From positions 2,054,335 to 2,118,334 of the forward strand of contig JALIRH010000042.1 in the NCBI GenBank assembly GCA_023055505.1: 64,000 bases of DNA, given 5' to 3'. The position numbers and the translations under genes were made by a program. Below the pieces are notes generated by a model. It was given only the letters and a program-made list of their open reading frames with translations. It was not told the DNA's origin and made no database searches. The DNA is from Callipepla californica brunnescens. Lineage: Eukaryota > Chordata > Aves > Galliformes > Odontophoridae. Each line of letters begins with the position of its first letter. The first letter of the stretch is position 1. Below are positions 1 through 18,900 of this stretch, one piece after another.

Positions 1-3000
1 CCAGCGGGGGCTCAGGTGTTGATTTTTCCTTTGCCATCATCCCACTGAATGCGACAACTATAATTTGATGCGACAATTCGCTACCTCGGAAAATCGCAAA
101 CAAGCTTAAAACAAAAGGGAACGCACAGATTCACAGCTCCCCATGCGTTGCAGCTGGAACAATAAGCACCGACGTCAGGACTTCTCTGTGCTTCCTTTGG
201 GAGTGAGCAAAACCGTGGATGTGATACTACAATACAGTAATCTAGATCCCAGCCCCGCAGTCAGAGCTGCCTGGCCAGGCTCCTGCACCTTCCCAGACCC
301 CTTGGAGCTCATAGCAGCCATGGAGGAGCAAAGATCTCTCATTGTGTATCCCCTAATGGGCCAAGGCTTCGGTCCCTGCCCTGAGACAAGCACAGTTAGG
401 GCAAAACCAACTCCTAGCACCCAGTGCTGTCTGGCTTCCTCCAAAATTAAGAGAGCAAAGTGAACCCACAGTGGCTTTGGAAGTGAAGATGCACGTTTAC
501 TGAACCCTCTGGTTCCAAACCGTTATGCTGACACTAATTAATCCCGGCACACCCAGTAATTGGCTGCCTCCGTGCCTCCTGAGGTGGAGGTGAGGAGCTC
601 TGTGCAGGGACATCCCCGGCTCTGGGGATGGGGGGAAGGGCTCCATGGCACACAGCAGCCCCCAGCCCAGGACACCATTCATCAGACAGCCCCAGCTCTG
701 CTGCCATGGGGTTCTGCCCACCCCACTCCTCCATCCGTGCACGGTTTTGTTGGAGATGACCACATATCAGGCCGTGCAACCCCAGCCCACACTTGTTTGA
801 ATTCTTCTCCTGCTTTGGTAAGATCCCGATTTAATTAGGTTCGAACAATCCCAGAGGCATGTTTAATTAACGTTCTAAAGCAACAATGGGATGGTTAAGC
901 AAGTCTGGGCGGCTGCCATGCGTGGGGCGTGTGGCACTCGTTGGGGGGTGAACGTGGCAGGGGAGCACCATCCCACAGTCCTCTGTGCTGCTGTATTCCT
1001 TATTTTAATCATCTCCTCCAACCCTTCTCTCCCCTTTGCCCTCACTCGGGCAGAACAGAGGAGCAGAGATGGAGCTCAGCACAGCTGCAGTCAAAGCTCT
1101 GAACCCCCCAGTTTGGCTCCTGTAAACGTTCTCAAATGGTTAAGCGATGCTCTCATTGCACGATGGCTCCATGGCATTGATTTTAGGCCAGTTGCTATTT
1201 AAAAGACATTTCTCGCCGCTCGGAAGCCTGCTTGCAACCTGAAGTAATTGCATTTGCCTTGGGTTGAATTCCTTTTGAAGCTTCTAAAAATAACCCCCAC
1301 CCCCCTCCATTTCTTCTGTTTTTTTCATGGAGCATCTGCACTGAGAGCAGGGAACAGGGGCTGAGACGTGAAGGAAGTGGAAGTGGAGGTGAGGAAGCAG
1401 CAGCCAGGTGAGCAAGGAGCAGCCCTGCCTCCCATCAGCAAGATGCAGCTCAGCACAGCTCAAACTGCAGCCCTCCATGTAGCACTGAGCAAGACTGGGT
1501 GCTGCAGGGACACTGCCAGCAGTGTGGGGACATGGGGGGGGGGAAAGAGGGTGACTTCTCAGCCCCAAACGTGACTGTTTCAGCAGAGGGCTGAGGTGCT
1601 GGGCCCTGTGCCCTGTGCCCAGCAGTGCAGCACTCTGCCCCATCTCTGCCCCCTGCTCTGTGCACCCGTGGTTACTCTGCACCTTTAGGTGTCCTGCAGG
1701 TCACTGGTGGCTGTGTGTGAGATGGCCAACGTTGGGTCTCCCTCGTTTCTATCACAGAGTGCCTCACAGGGAGCACTGTGCTTCTGACCCAGTCAGCTCT
1801 GCCCTCAATTGAAGCTGCACTGACCCAGCAGTGGCACTGCCAAAGCAAAGTGAAGAAACAAAGGGGGACAGGGGGAGCCCCTGGCCCTCCAAACCTTACA
1901 TCCACACACACTGGCCCTGGGAAAGGCAGTGTAAAGAAGCAAACCTGGAGCTCACCTCGCCCTGGCTGCAAAACAGCACCAGTCCTCGCAGCACAGGGCG
2001 CTCCTTGGGAAGGGTTGGGCTCAGCCCTGCGTGGCACAGCTCCTGCCAACAGACACAGGAACGCTCCCCCTGTGCGTCCTCCTCCCCTCTTGAAGCGGCT
2101 GAAGGCAGCGCTTTGTTGGGGAGCAGCCTGGAGCTGCCCCATAACGCGTGCAGTGTGCTTGGCCCCGTGAATTTCCCCTTTGTGCCTCAAGCCGCAGCCC
2201 GCAGCTGCCACTGCCCCACTGCACGGGGCCAGAGCACCCCAGCACAACGGGCTCCTTGTTCACCCCGTGATTAAAGGGGTGGCTTTTGGCCTCGAATATC
2301 GGTACCACCCTAAGAAAATGCCATTGATGTGTGACACAGTGCTGGGAGCTGGAGCAGCAGAAGCAGCCGCACCCTGGACACGGGGTTCTAACTGCAGCTC
2401 CAAACATCACTGCCTCATCCACAGCCCTTTGGGGGGGGGGGAAGAGGCTGCAGGACCCTGCAGTCGTGGGGGGATGCTGTTCCATGCTCTGTGCCTGCTG
2501 ATGCACAAGCGCTGAGCTGAGGGCAGGAGCCAGGAGCAGACAGCCCTGAGTTGGCCTCTAATTTGGCTGTTCCTGGTGCTGCCCCGTGCACGGGCAGAGA
2601 GCTGCTGAACCACCACAAAGCAGCCTGCACTGGGAACAGGCTCAAATCCGACTCCCAGAAAGCTCAGAGGCACTGAGCTCGGATGAGTGCTGGTTTTGCT
2701 GCTGGGCATTTTCACCCACCAGGACTCAGCCAGTTTCCCCAGAGCACTGCTCGCCTTCAGTCCGTTTCAGCATCCATCACTCCCGTGGGGTCACCATGAT
2801 CCGGTGGATAACGTGGGAAGCACGTTATCCACATGAGCTCGGGGAGGGGTTGGCCGTCAGCTCCAGCACCCCGGGGATGAAATCAGGGGATGCTCTGCTG
2901 AGCACAGCCCTGCACAGGACGCAGAGCTCTCCCATCCCTGCATCCCAGCAGCTGCGACAGGGCCAGGAACAGCCTCATCCTCCTGCACACAGCTGTGGGG

Positions 3001-3950
3001 GGGGGGGGGACAGCGTGGGAAAGCATCGGGAACAGGCAGTGTGTGCCCCAGGGACCCCATGTAGCCCCCCCCCAACTCTGCTCACAGCCTTTGCTTGGAG
3101 CACACGTTCCCACGAGTGCTCTGAGCGTGCACAAAGCCCCGTGAGATGGCACAGCTGCTTCCACAGCTGTGGGGGGGTCGTGCCCCCACGCACAGAGGAC
3201 ACAGAGACGGCCACAGGGACAGCACTGGGATGGGATGGGGCTGAATGTCACTGCAGCGAGGGGCACAGCACGGGTTGATCTCCTGCACGACCACATCCAA
3301 AGCCCCGAGAGGACCACGAGGACAGACTGTACTCACAAAACAAAAAAATGAAAGCCCGGCGATAGGAATTAATTTCATTTCCTTGGAGCCAGGTCCTGGC
3401 AAAACAGATAAAAACACTCATTAGTTTTAATGATTTCTGCAAAGGTCAGCTCCGAACTTCACATTAATTACGTTTCCCATCCCGCTGCTGGCTACGGGAG
3501 CTCCCCACGGCGGTGCCCCCCCCCCCGACCAACCCACAGTGGGAAACGTGATCCAAAATAACCTTTAGAGAGCGGAGGAAGAGATAAACGCACACAGACG
3601 GGAGATTAAAGAGCAGTGATTGGTACAGACAGCAGTGAATCACTTTGGCTGAGTCCGTGCTGGATGCAAAGCAGCAGCAGCAGCACAAGTGGTGACTTCG
3701 GGGCTCTGTGGCACAACTGCAATTGTAAATGCTCTCCTCGGAGCCAAACGAGGGTACTCCGGGAAGATTTTCTTTTCCACTTCTCTTTAGGACACTCTTC
3801 AGTAAACACATCTTTAACCACACGAAGCATTGCACAGAGAATGCTTCGGGGCACATCCTATTTGCAAATAAAAACTATACAGCATTCAGAGGAGAGCAGA
3901 GATGGGGCTGTTGTGCTCTGGGTGTGGGATTGTGAGCAGGAAATGATCTG
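1..3950. other. no recognisable gene; single-copy non-coding DNA
   Basis: No open frame here has protein-like composition, recognised motifs or consistent splice sites. The stretch contains many G runs (for example 1535-1545 and 2999-3009). Around 3340-3480 there is an AT-richer, homeobox-site-like stretch with several TTAATTA or ATTAAT cores, of the kind often seen in conserved non-coding elements. A plus-strand AATAAA lies at about 3865. In human, the neighbour on this side of RAP1A is INKA2, transcribed towards RAP1A, so this stretch could hold its 3' untranslated region. I see no INKA2 coding sequence, so that is inference only. Confidence 0.5.
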
Positions 3951-5138
3951 AGGACCCCAAAGGAACTGGGAGACTCCAAAGGAAATGAGGGGGATCCCAA
4001 AGGAACCAGGGAACCCACCATAATTCAAGGATCCCAAAGGAACCAGGGGGATCTACTGGGAACTGAGGGACCTCAAAGGAAATGGAGGGACCCACTACGA
4101 TTCAGGGACTCCAAAAGAACCTGGGGAGACCCCAAAGGAATCTGGGATCCTAAAGGAACTGAGGGGATCTACTGGGAACTGAGGGACCCAAAAGTAACTG
4201 GGGGGATCCACAGGGAACCAGGGACACCAAAGGAACTGGGAAATTCACCATGATTCATGGACCCCAAAGGAATCTGGGATCCCAAAGGAGCCCGGGAGCA
4301 TCCAGGAGGAAACAGGGGACCCCAAAGGAACTGAGGGGATCCACAGAGACACCACAGGAATGGGGGGACCCACTACATTTCAGGGACACGAAAGCCAGGG
4401 AGCCCCTGAAGGAACCAAGGGCATCCATCAGGAACCAAGGGACCCCAAAGGAACCAGGGAACTCGCCATGATTCAGGGACCCCAAAGGAACCCGTGGGGA
4501 CTCTAAAGGAATCTGGGATCCCAAAGGAACCAAGAAGAATATACCAGGAACCAAGGGACCCCAAAGGAACCAGAGCGAACCAGAGACACCAAAGGAACTG
4601 GGCGACACCCACTACGATTCAAGGACACCAAAGGAACCCAGGGAGACCCCAAAGAAACTGAGGGGATCCACTGGGAGCCAAGGGACCCAAAGGAACCGGG
4701 GAACACATCATGAATCAAAGACCCCAGAGAAAGCCAGGAGGACCCTAAAAGAATCTGGGACCCCAAAGGAACTGGGGGGCATCCATCGGGAACCAGGGGA
4801 CCCCAATGGAACTGGGGAACCCACCACAATTCAGGGATCCCAAGGGAACTAGGGGTACCCACAGGGAACCAGGGTCCCCAAAGGAACCTGTGGGGACCCC
4901 AAAGGAACCAGAGGGGATCCACCGGGAACCAGGGGACCCCAAAGGAACCAGGGGGCATCCACTGAGAACCAGGGGACCCACCACAATTCAGGGATCCCAA
5001 AGGAACCAGGAGGACCCACAGGAAATCAGGGACCCAAAAGGAACCCGTGGGGACCCCAAAGGAACCGGGGGGGGATCCACCGGGACCAGGGGACCCCAAA
5101 AGGAACCGGGGACCCCAAAGAAGCCCCAAAGGAAGCAG
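3951..5138. repeat. GC-rich minisatellite, about 1.2 kb
   Basis: This is a degenerate tandem array of roughly 20-bp modules. The recurring forms are GGGACCCCAAAGGAACCAGG, GGGGATCCACCGGGAACCAG, and a third module with ACCACAATTCAGGG. The modules alternate into higher-order units of about 40-60 bp. The array starts abruptly after 3950 and stops about 80 bp before the end of the RAP1A 3' UTR. Because the modules lack stop codons in some frames, they create long minus-strand open frames (up to 230 codons), which I regard as by-products of the repeat. Confidence 0.9.
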
Positions 5139-5214
5139 CGGTTGCGGGCGGGCATCGCCCCCTGGTGGCAGTGCGCGGCACGGAGCAATCAGCACGAACG
5201 TTAAAATCGCTTAA

Positions 5215-6252
5215 TTACTAAAAATATTTGTACATTCAGTAAAGATAACCGACCTGCACACACTGTGCTTCGGCTCCTCCTGAAAAGGGAAGGGCGGGAG
5301 GTTGCAGCTCGGCGCCCGGTTTGCACCGGTAGCTGTACGTAGGAAGACGGACTGATGCTGCCATCCAAACTGGTCGGGCTTCGTGGAGAAACTGGGATCT
5401 CTGGTTAACTCAGCAGCTGCATCAGGGACAGAAAAACTCATTTACAGACATTTCTCAGTGCTGGTTCCCAACAAAAGCCACAAAACCGGGGAAGAGTAAC
5501 AAAAACACGGAAACAAAATGAAAATGTACTAAAATTTAATCATTCATAAAAGCTGTAATTTAATCTGTGACAGTAAAACACAAGAAGCAATATTAGAGTT
5601 GGTTTAGTATATTATATATATTTGCTTTTAAAGCCATAGAAATCAGTTATCCCAGGTTTGTTTGTTTGTTTTTTTCCTATAAAAGACCCATTTTTCCAAA
5701 GCATTATGCACAAACGTTTTTAATTAGAATATAATGGCAGAATGAAAATAATGATATCCTGTAACTCTTAAATAGAAAATGAAGTCAATGACTCAAAAAG
5801 TTATTCGTTGCAGCGAGTTTCAAAGGGAAATTTCAGGTAATATATATCTATAGTTACAGATATAAAATATAACGGGGGAACATTTTTAGTGCTCGATGGG
5901 CAGAAATTAGGAGAGAAGGGTCAATATGAAATTTTAATCATGGTAGCAACGCCTAACATTTGAAATGCATCCATGCTCCTTTGTATGATCAGACACTAGA
6001 GTCAATTATATTTATTTTCACATCTGTTAACTGCTATTTGCAAAGGAGAAACGCTATTGTCTTAATTTTCTGAGAGATATACACAGAGCAATTTCTTTTT
6101 CCAGGGGCTGTGTGCAAACCACTTTGAGATCTGAACTCTTCTCGCCGTGGACAAAAACAGGAGGAGCTTTTCTTCAGATATGTTGCTAATTTCCATAAGG
6201 TCGTGACGTCGGGAACGCTGGCACTTTCCATTTAGGCAACAGTTCTTCATTC
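5215..6252 (-). other. RAP1A: RAP1A terminal 3' UTR exon
   Basis: This AT-rich minus-strand sequence resembles the human RAP1A 3' UTR as I remember it, including a GAATGAAGAACTGTTGCCTA stretch at its upstream edge and long matching blocks around 5520-5720. Its upstream boundary is a splice acceptor (CTTGCAG before 6252). The partner donor, GAGCCAG|GTAAGCC, is at 6909-6911, 29 nt after the stop codon. A minus-strand AATAAA at about 6011-6016 could serve a short form. The distal end at about 5.2 kb has no canonical hexamer that I can see, so that limit is approximate. Confidence 0.75.
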
Positions 6253-6939
6253 CTGCAAGCTGGGAAGAGAAAAAAGAACGGGTTTCAAGAGGTGAGGGCT
6301 GAGCTTGCAGCTGCAGAGAGCTTCCCTTCTTCCAGCGGTGTGACAGAGCAGCTGTCAGCACACCGAGCACCCTGCCAAGATACACAGGAAGATTATTTAT
6401 AGCGTCCGTTCGACCTTCGGTGGTTTTTGTTCTGGTTTGCTGTTTTGGTTCGGTTTTGTTGGGTTCTTTTTTCCTGGTGGGCAGCCATTGAAATCCGTGT
6501 CCCACCCAAATCCATTTGCAATTGTCCTCGTATTGGCCAGCACTGAGGCAGCACGGTGAGCTGCCCAGCTGCCAATGCACCTCAGCAGAGGGTGAGAAGG
6601 AGGTGCAGCTGAGCCAGGAGGGCTCCAAGCACGGTGTCACAGGGCAGAGGGACAGCCTGCGAGGGTGGGGAGGAACACTTCACCCATCCCCACCAGTTCC
6701 TGTTCAGCTGAGCGAAAGGAGGAAGGGAGGAAAGCTGATGTTTCTCTGCCAGGTCCTGCAGTGGAAACAGCTTTTATTCAGAAAAGGCCAACACAGGCAG
6801 CAGGGCAGCAAGAATTCTGTATTTTGGAGCAGGTAGAAAGAGGAGAGGAGGGAGGGGGAATGAGTCCTGGTGGGAGCAGCTGAGGGGGCTGCACGTGAGA
6901 CGTGGCTTACCTGGCTCAGAGCTGCTGCACCACGGGAGT

Positions 6940-12881
<5,942 letters not shown>

Positions 12882-12908
12882 GGTGTGGGCTGCTCAGGAA
12901 CCAGCAAC

Positions 12909-15900
12909 CTGCAAGGCAAAAGGAGAGCAACGTTACTGCAGCACTGCACCTACAGCTTCAAGACACTGTCTTCCCCAAGGGGCAACACGCTGCTGCTCTG
13001 CAGATGTGCTGAGAACTGGAATCTGTGCAGAAACGATGGAGGGTTTTCTTGCCCTCCAATTTAGACGGCCTCTGACAACAGCTCCACCTTACACCATGCA
13101 GAGCAATAGGCATCAAAGCACAGGTCCACCCTCCAACATGACCCAGCATTCACGTGCACAAACCACACACAATCCCATACTCCCATAGCGAACCTGACAG
13201 CTCAGTGCTTCCTTTCACTTTGTCACAGAGCATTTTAATTACAGCAAGCTTTGCCTTGAACCCACTGCCTCCTGGCTTTGGGATGCCCAGGCCAGACCTG
13301 CTGTCCTTCTGCTGTTTGTGTGGGGCCACAAACTCCCTCCCCACTGCACCGCCTTCCCTCTGTGTTCTCAGTGTTTAACAGCCATGAGGACAAGCCAACA
13401 AAGCTGGAGAGCTGTGTGAGCCCACAGGGAAGGATGCAGGGCAGCAGTTCTCCCCAGGAAGGTCATCCCGACCCCACAGCTGCCAAGCACTCGCTGCTCA
13501 CCCAGCCAGGGCTGTGCCTTTTTAAGGAAATCTTCCAGCTCCCCGAGCTCGCTGCGCTGCATGAGAAAACCTCTCATTCTCCTCGAGATTCCCCGACAAA
13601 TAAGGCAAGTGACAAAGCTGGTGATAAACATTTTACGCTCTGTTTACATTTTGAGCCAGGCTGGGCTGTCCCGGTCGGGGCGTCGGGGAAACAATGACCT
13701 CAGCCACCAGTTATCCTCCTCTCCTTCCCAAGTAAGGGTTCGGAAACATGAATGCTATGAGCCCGGGGAAGCTCCATTTCTCAAAGGCACTGCAAACCAA
13801 CGTTGCCATGCGATTTAAGGCTTCACTGGATTGGCTACAAATAAAAAGGTGTTGCTTGCAGTTCGATGCAGGAACGCATCACCCTGTCCACTAACAGCAG
13901 CCTGTGAAGAACTGAGGTGGTTTCAGCCTTGCTGCTGCCTCCTGCAGCCAAGGGAAACCCACAGCCAGGCTGACACCAGCCCAAGCTGACACTGTGTTCC
14001 TCTCCACACTGAGCTCTCACCGTGCCAGCTGCTCCCCAGCCTGACACGGGGAGCAGAGCTGAAGCCAGCAGCAGGGCCTGAAGAAGCTCAGGGCTGTTTC
14101 TTCTTCATCTCTTGAAGCCGTGGTTGCTTAATTGTGAAACTGACTGAAATTGAAAGGGGCTTTCCAGAATGGTCAGTTCAAATATCAAAAACCAGCACAA
14201 AGCACTGGAGTACACTGCCAACAGATCTGGATAAGAGCTGTAAGCTCTTCTGCTTGAAAACTTCCCGGAGAAGTAACATTCACTTCCTTTTACTTCTCAA
14301 ACCATGGGTTTTGTTAGGAAGGAGAGGGGAATTCCTATCAGCAGCACTTTTCCTCTTGACAGCCCTTAGAAATCCCATGGGGGTGAGCATTTTCTAAACC
14401 ATCAATGCAACCCATTGATCCACACTCTCGAGGTTCCACGGAACGCTCCACCCAAGAAAGCCCTGAAAGTAAATCACCCTACGGGTTAAATATAGCTGTG
14501 AACTCTTTCACTTCTTATTTATAGTAAAAATACTTGTGGGAAAGTTTCAGCCAGCAGTAGTACAAGACTGACTTCTCATTTCTGCTCTGCAGTATTTGCT
14601 GATTTTCTTTTTTTTTTTTTTAAGAGCAACAGGAAACCAAGATCCCGAAATGTGTGAGCCCTGTTACTGCACATCCCACATGCATTCATTACCTTGCAGC
14701 TCTTCCATGAGTTTGTTAATATGACCTGTTCATACAACACAGACGGAGCGCTCCAGAAATTACCATGTCCCATCCCAACCAACTTTTTGTCTGGCAAACT
14801 GCACGTGCCCACCTCGACACGGGGAGACACGGAGCATCCCTTCCCACCCAGAGCACTGTGCAGGGCAGGGATGTGCTCTGAAGCAACAGCTGCACTGCAG
14901 GGCAGTGTGAAATGATGGCAAGAGAAGACTGTGAGCACTACCAAGTGTAAAAGTTCCCTGCTCCAAGCAACCCCCACGTGGTGCTCAGCATGAGAACAGC
15001 TGCCCACGTGTGATGATACATCACACACAGGCTGCTCAGTAGCTCTCGAGTGCTGTGTATCTGCAGCTGGTTTGGTGCTTTGAGCAGTGATGAGGAGATC
15101 CCACTGCAGGAGAACCGTTTGGGGCCACGTGGTCGGTTCCACCTCTTTCACAACCAGAAGTAAAGAAACAGACTGCACCCATCAGTTCATGCTTTGTACA
15201 ACGGTGGATGACGTCAGGAAGGAGCACAGAACTTCAGAGCTGCTTTCCCCCACTGCGCAAACAAGGCTCGGGCAGCTTTTAACTTCACCAGTTGTCAAAT
15301 GATACATTAAAAACTCATACCTTGGCATAAAAGATCTCTCATCAGTGTTAACAGCACTACTGAAGGGTTTTCCAGGCTCCCTATGAGGGGACTGAAAGAA
15401 AAACAAACAAGAATTAATTATTCAGAATATATTTTTCGGCCAGCAATGTTTGTAAAGCACCAAACTCACTCTTTAAGAGCTTGAAGCCAGCACACGCCTG
15501 TTAAGGAAGGGAGATTTGGGCAAGACATTGCGTGGAAATCCTCATCCTGGAGGTGGAGAGGCACAGGAAGCCAAGTGCCTGCTTTTGTGAGATGCATCTG
15601 CAGCAGCTCTGCACCCAACGCTGCAGAGCCACGTGGCACCTCGAAGGCACAGAAATCAAAGTGCTGCAGAAACAGGTAAGGATGCTGTCGAGATCACTGG
15701 TAAATATTCTCCCAATTGCAAGAGAAACCGAGCCAACAGCAAAGGGATTCTTGCTGAAAGTGTTTGTGTGGATCCAACTTGCACACACCTGAGAACAGGG
15801 AGTTCCAGTGCAAGCATTGGCACAGGTCTGCCGTGGGACCGAGGGCAGATGACAGCTTGGGCACTGCAATGCTTGGCCCCACGTTCACAACAACAACAGC

Positions 15901-18900
15901 AAAGAGAGAGAAGGAGCAGAGAAGCTCAGTGCTCCAGCCCTGCCTCCCTGCTCCCAGCCTGGTTTGCACCCACAGACACTGATGGTTGGTGCTGCCCCAC
16001 GTGCCCAGCAGTGGCCGTGCTCGGTGTTATTTTTACCCTGGCAGCTCAGTGCTGAATCACGGCGACTATAAACAAACCTGTTTAATTTTGAGCTTGTAAG
16101 TGCTCTTGGTGCCAGCTTTTTCAATTACTATGAACCAGGCCATGAAAAGGTCGTTGTTTTTTGTGGGCTTTTTGATTTTATTTTAACGTCTACTGGAGGT
16201 TGCTCAATACTCCAGCAAAACCCTTTATTTAATCACAGCCACGGTTGCAAAAACAAACTCTGACCCATCACAGCACCCAATTAATCAGCAAATGGTTCTC
16301 CCAAAAAGAAACCGGCCCGGACTTACCCTGTCCTCAGCAAGGCATTACTGCTGCGCTCACCTCCCTGCTCTGGGTGCAGAGCAACTCCCCCAGCAGCACC
16401 GAGGCTGTCAGCATCAGCACAGCAGGGGAAGGCAGTGCTGGCAGCACGCAGGCTCTGCAGGACTTCCCCCCACAAGTCAGCAAACTTCCGTCCACGCAGT
16501 GTGCAGCGTATGACTTCACTTTATTGCTCGTTATCAGCGCAGGACCCAACGCTCTGCTAAATGTGTCTGACAGGCTGACGTTACGCGGCCCAACCGGGCG
16601 GTTATTTCAGATGCCACGGTAAGAATCTCACTCCCCTTGTCATGAATTTAACAGGAAGAACATTTGCATTTCCACCGACTGCTATCAGCATCAAACTACC
16701 AGCATGAGAAGCACTGCAGCAGCTCCTGTGCTCCTAAACGGGGCCAAGAATGAGTTTAATTCAATTAAAAACAAGTGAATCATTTCCATCCCAGGCAGGA
16801 GGGCACGCAGGATGCTCAGCACACTGTGGAGATCCACGCACATCCAAGGACCTACACCAACCACAAAAATGGGTCTGTGCAACAAGAAGTGGGAACTGAG
16901 CCCACTCCCGAGCTGGTCCCGTGCTGGAAAGCAGTTTAAAAAGTACTAATTGAGGAGCAGAGAGTGAAAAGTTGTTTCAGTACCCTGGTGTTTGTGAAAG
17001 GGAACTCCTCAGCCTCACTGCAGAGAAGGCAGCAGCTCCCCAGTGACAAACCTTGCCCGGCTCAGAGGCGATCACTGTTCAGTTGAAGGCTGAGCTGACA
17101 TGCCCGGGCTTTGGAGAGGGAGGCAAAATGAAAGCAACAGATGACCACGCATGGGCAGGAGTGCACGAGGAGCAAAGCAGCCTCTGAAGGGCACACGAGG
17201 AAATCCTGCTGCCCTGAGAAGCTCCCAGCAGTGCAGCTGGAGATGGAAGAGTGCCCTCCCCACCTCCATTCTTAAAGAGCAAAGTCCTGAGCTGAGCCGT
17301 GCCCAAGTGCTCACCCTGGGCACGACATCACATCTAATCTGCGAGCATCACCGAGCCAGGCTGGGAGTCAGCTCCTCCAGCAGCACAGCCACGGCTCAGA
17401 GCACACACAGCAGCATGAGAACGCCCTTCTGTGCACAAACACCTCGACTCACAGCTTCCTCTCACTGTACCCTTCCTGTATTCGGCTCCACGCTCAACTC
17501 ACTCTTAAATATCGCCGTGTTTACTCCCATGGCGGCAACTGCCCGCTTACTCATTCTAAATTGCTTTGCCATTGAAGAGCTCCGGGCAGCCAAGGCCCTC
17601 CGTACCCAGGCGGCTAATTTAGTTTTTGTCCCGTTGGTCTGAGCGTGCAGAAAGTTGCTGGGGACGATGCCAAGCAGACAAAGGCCGCGGAAGGGAAGGC
17701 AGCAGCGCAGCTCGGAGGCCAACACACACTGCTACTCCTCTTCCCCAGGAGAAAAAAAATCTGCCTTTTTTGCCCTTCCCCACCAGCAAAACACATCGGA
17801 GGGCAGCGCACACAGGATCAGTTCGTGGCCCTTCCTCCCATCTGCTGTCCCCACATCCACTGCCCGCTCTCTTTTTGCCATTTTCTGCAGTGGGGAAAAA
17901 AAAAAAAAAAAGAAAGAAAGAGCCCCAAAAAAGCACTCTGACCTTTACAACACTGATTAAATTCCAGACAGAAGCACGGAGGCTCAATCGTCACAAAACC
18001 CCGACCATATAATACTTGGGAAGAATCATTTGTTGTGCTGATAGTAGCCTGGCAACGGCCTCGGCCGTGTTCTTCCTGCTTCATACAATTAAGAGTAAAT
18101 CAGTGCCACGAGGTAGGCTGGTGGTCACTGCTGCTGCAGCCTCTGCTGCCAGCATTTTGGCAGCAATGTTGGGCAGATATAGGCAAAGCACTGCCTCTTC
18201 TATGCTCAAAACACAGCTGAGTGGTATTGCAACGCCAACCAGCAGCCAGGTAACGAGTGCCCAAGTGATGTTAATGTGTTTTATCAGCACCGGGCAGGAG
18301 AGCCCCTCTCAAAACGTTCCATGGCAAATCTTCTGGCTCAGGGAACGCAGACAGCAGTGAGTTTGATGCACTAACTTGAATACAATCAAAGCTTTCATTA
18401 TGATTAGATTTTTTTGTGATAAAATGAGGTTATCCAACACGCCGCTGAATCCTTCCGTAATCACTCGGTCCTGGGGACAGAAACTCTCATCTGTGCAAAG
18501 ATTTTTGAGGCAGGAAGATGCAGAGCTGTTGGCAGCTCGGTGCTGGCACCTGAAGGCACCAGGGCCCGGAGCTGAGAGCTGCACAGCACTGCTCACAGTG
18601 TTAAATCCTCCCGAGCCTGCAAGGCTTGAAAGGGCAAAACAACTGCAGCAGTTCCTCCCGGGATTTCCTGCACGGAAAATAAAGAGTGACACTCCCCCTC
18701 AAAGGACATCACTCTGATTGGAATAAAGCACCATCACACGAGCTGCTTCGGCACGTACGGGTAAGGCAAGCAAGAGGCATCACGATGCAGCTGAATAACA
18801 ATAAAAAAACCACAATAAAATAAAACCTCACAATCCGGGCAGCTGGGCTCCTGCCCAAAATGCAGCGATGCCGTTCTCCTCCGGGTCGGAGCGATGGGGA

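Noticed and set aside
3951..5138. CRISPR-like array
   Set aside because: The units are contiguous degenerate tandem repeats without unique spacers, in a vertebrate genome.
4503..5195. 230-codon minus-strand ORF (and several shorter ones) in the minisatellite
   Set aside because: The reading frame is made of the tandem modules themselves, several frames are open at once, and there is no splice or start context. It is a by-product of a stop-free repeat.
17151..17642. 163-codon plus-strand ORF in RAP1A intron 1
   Set aside because: There is no motif, no splice context, and several other frames are open over the same bases.
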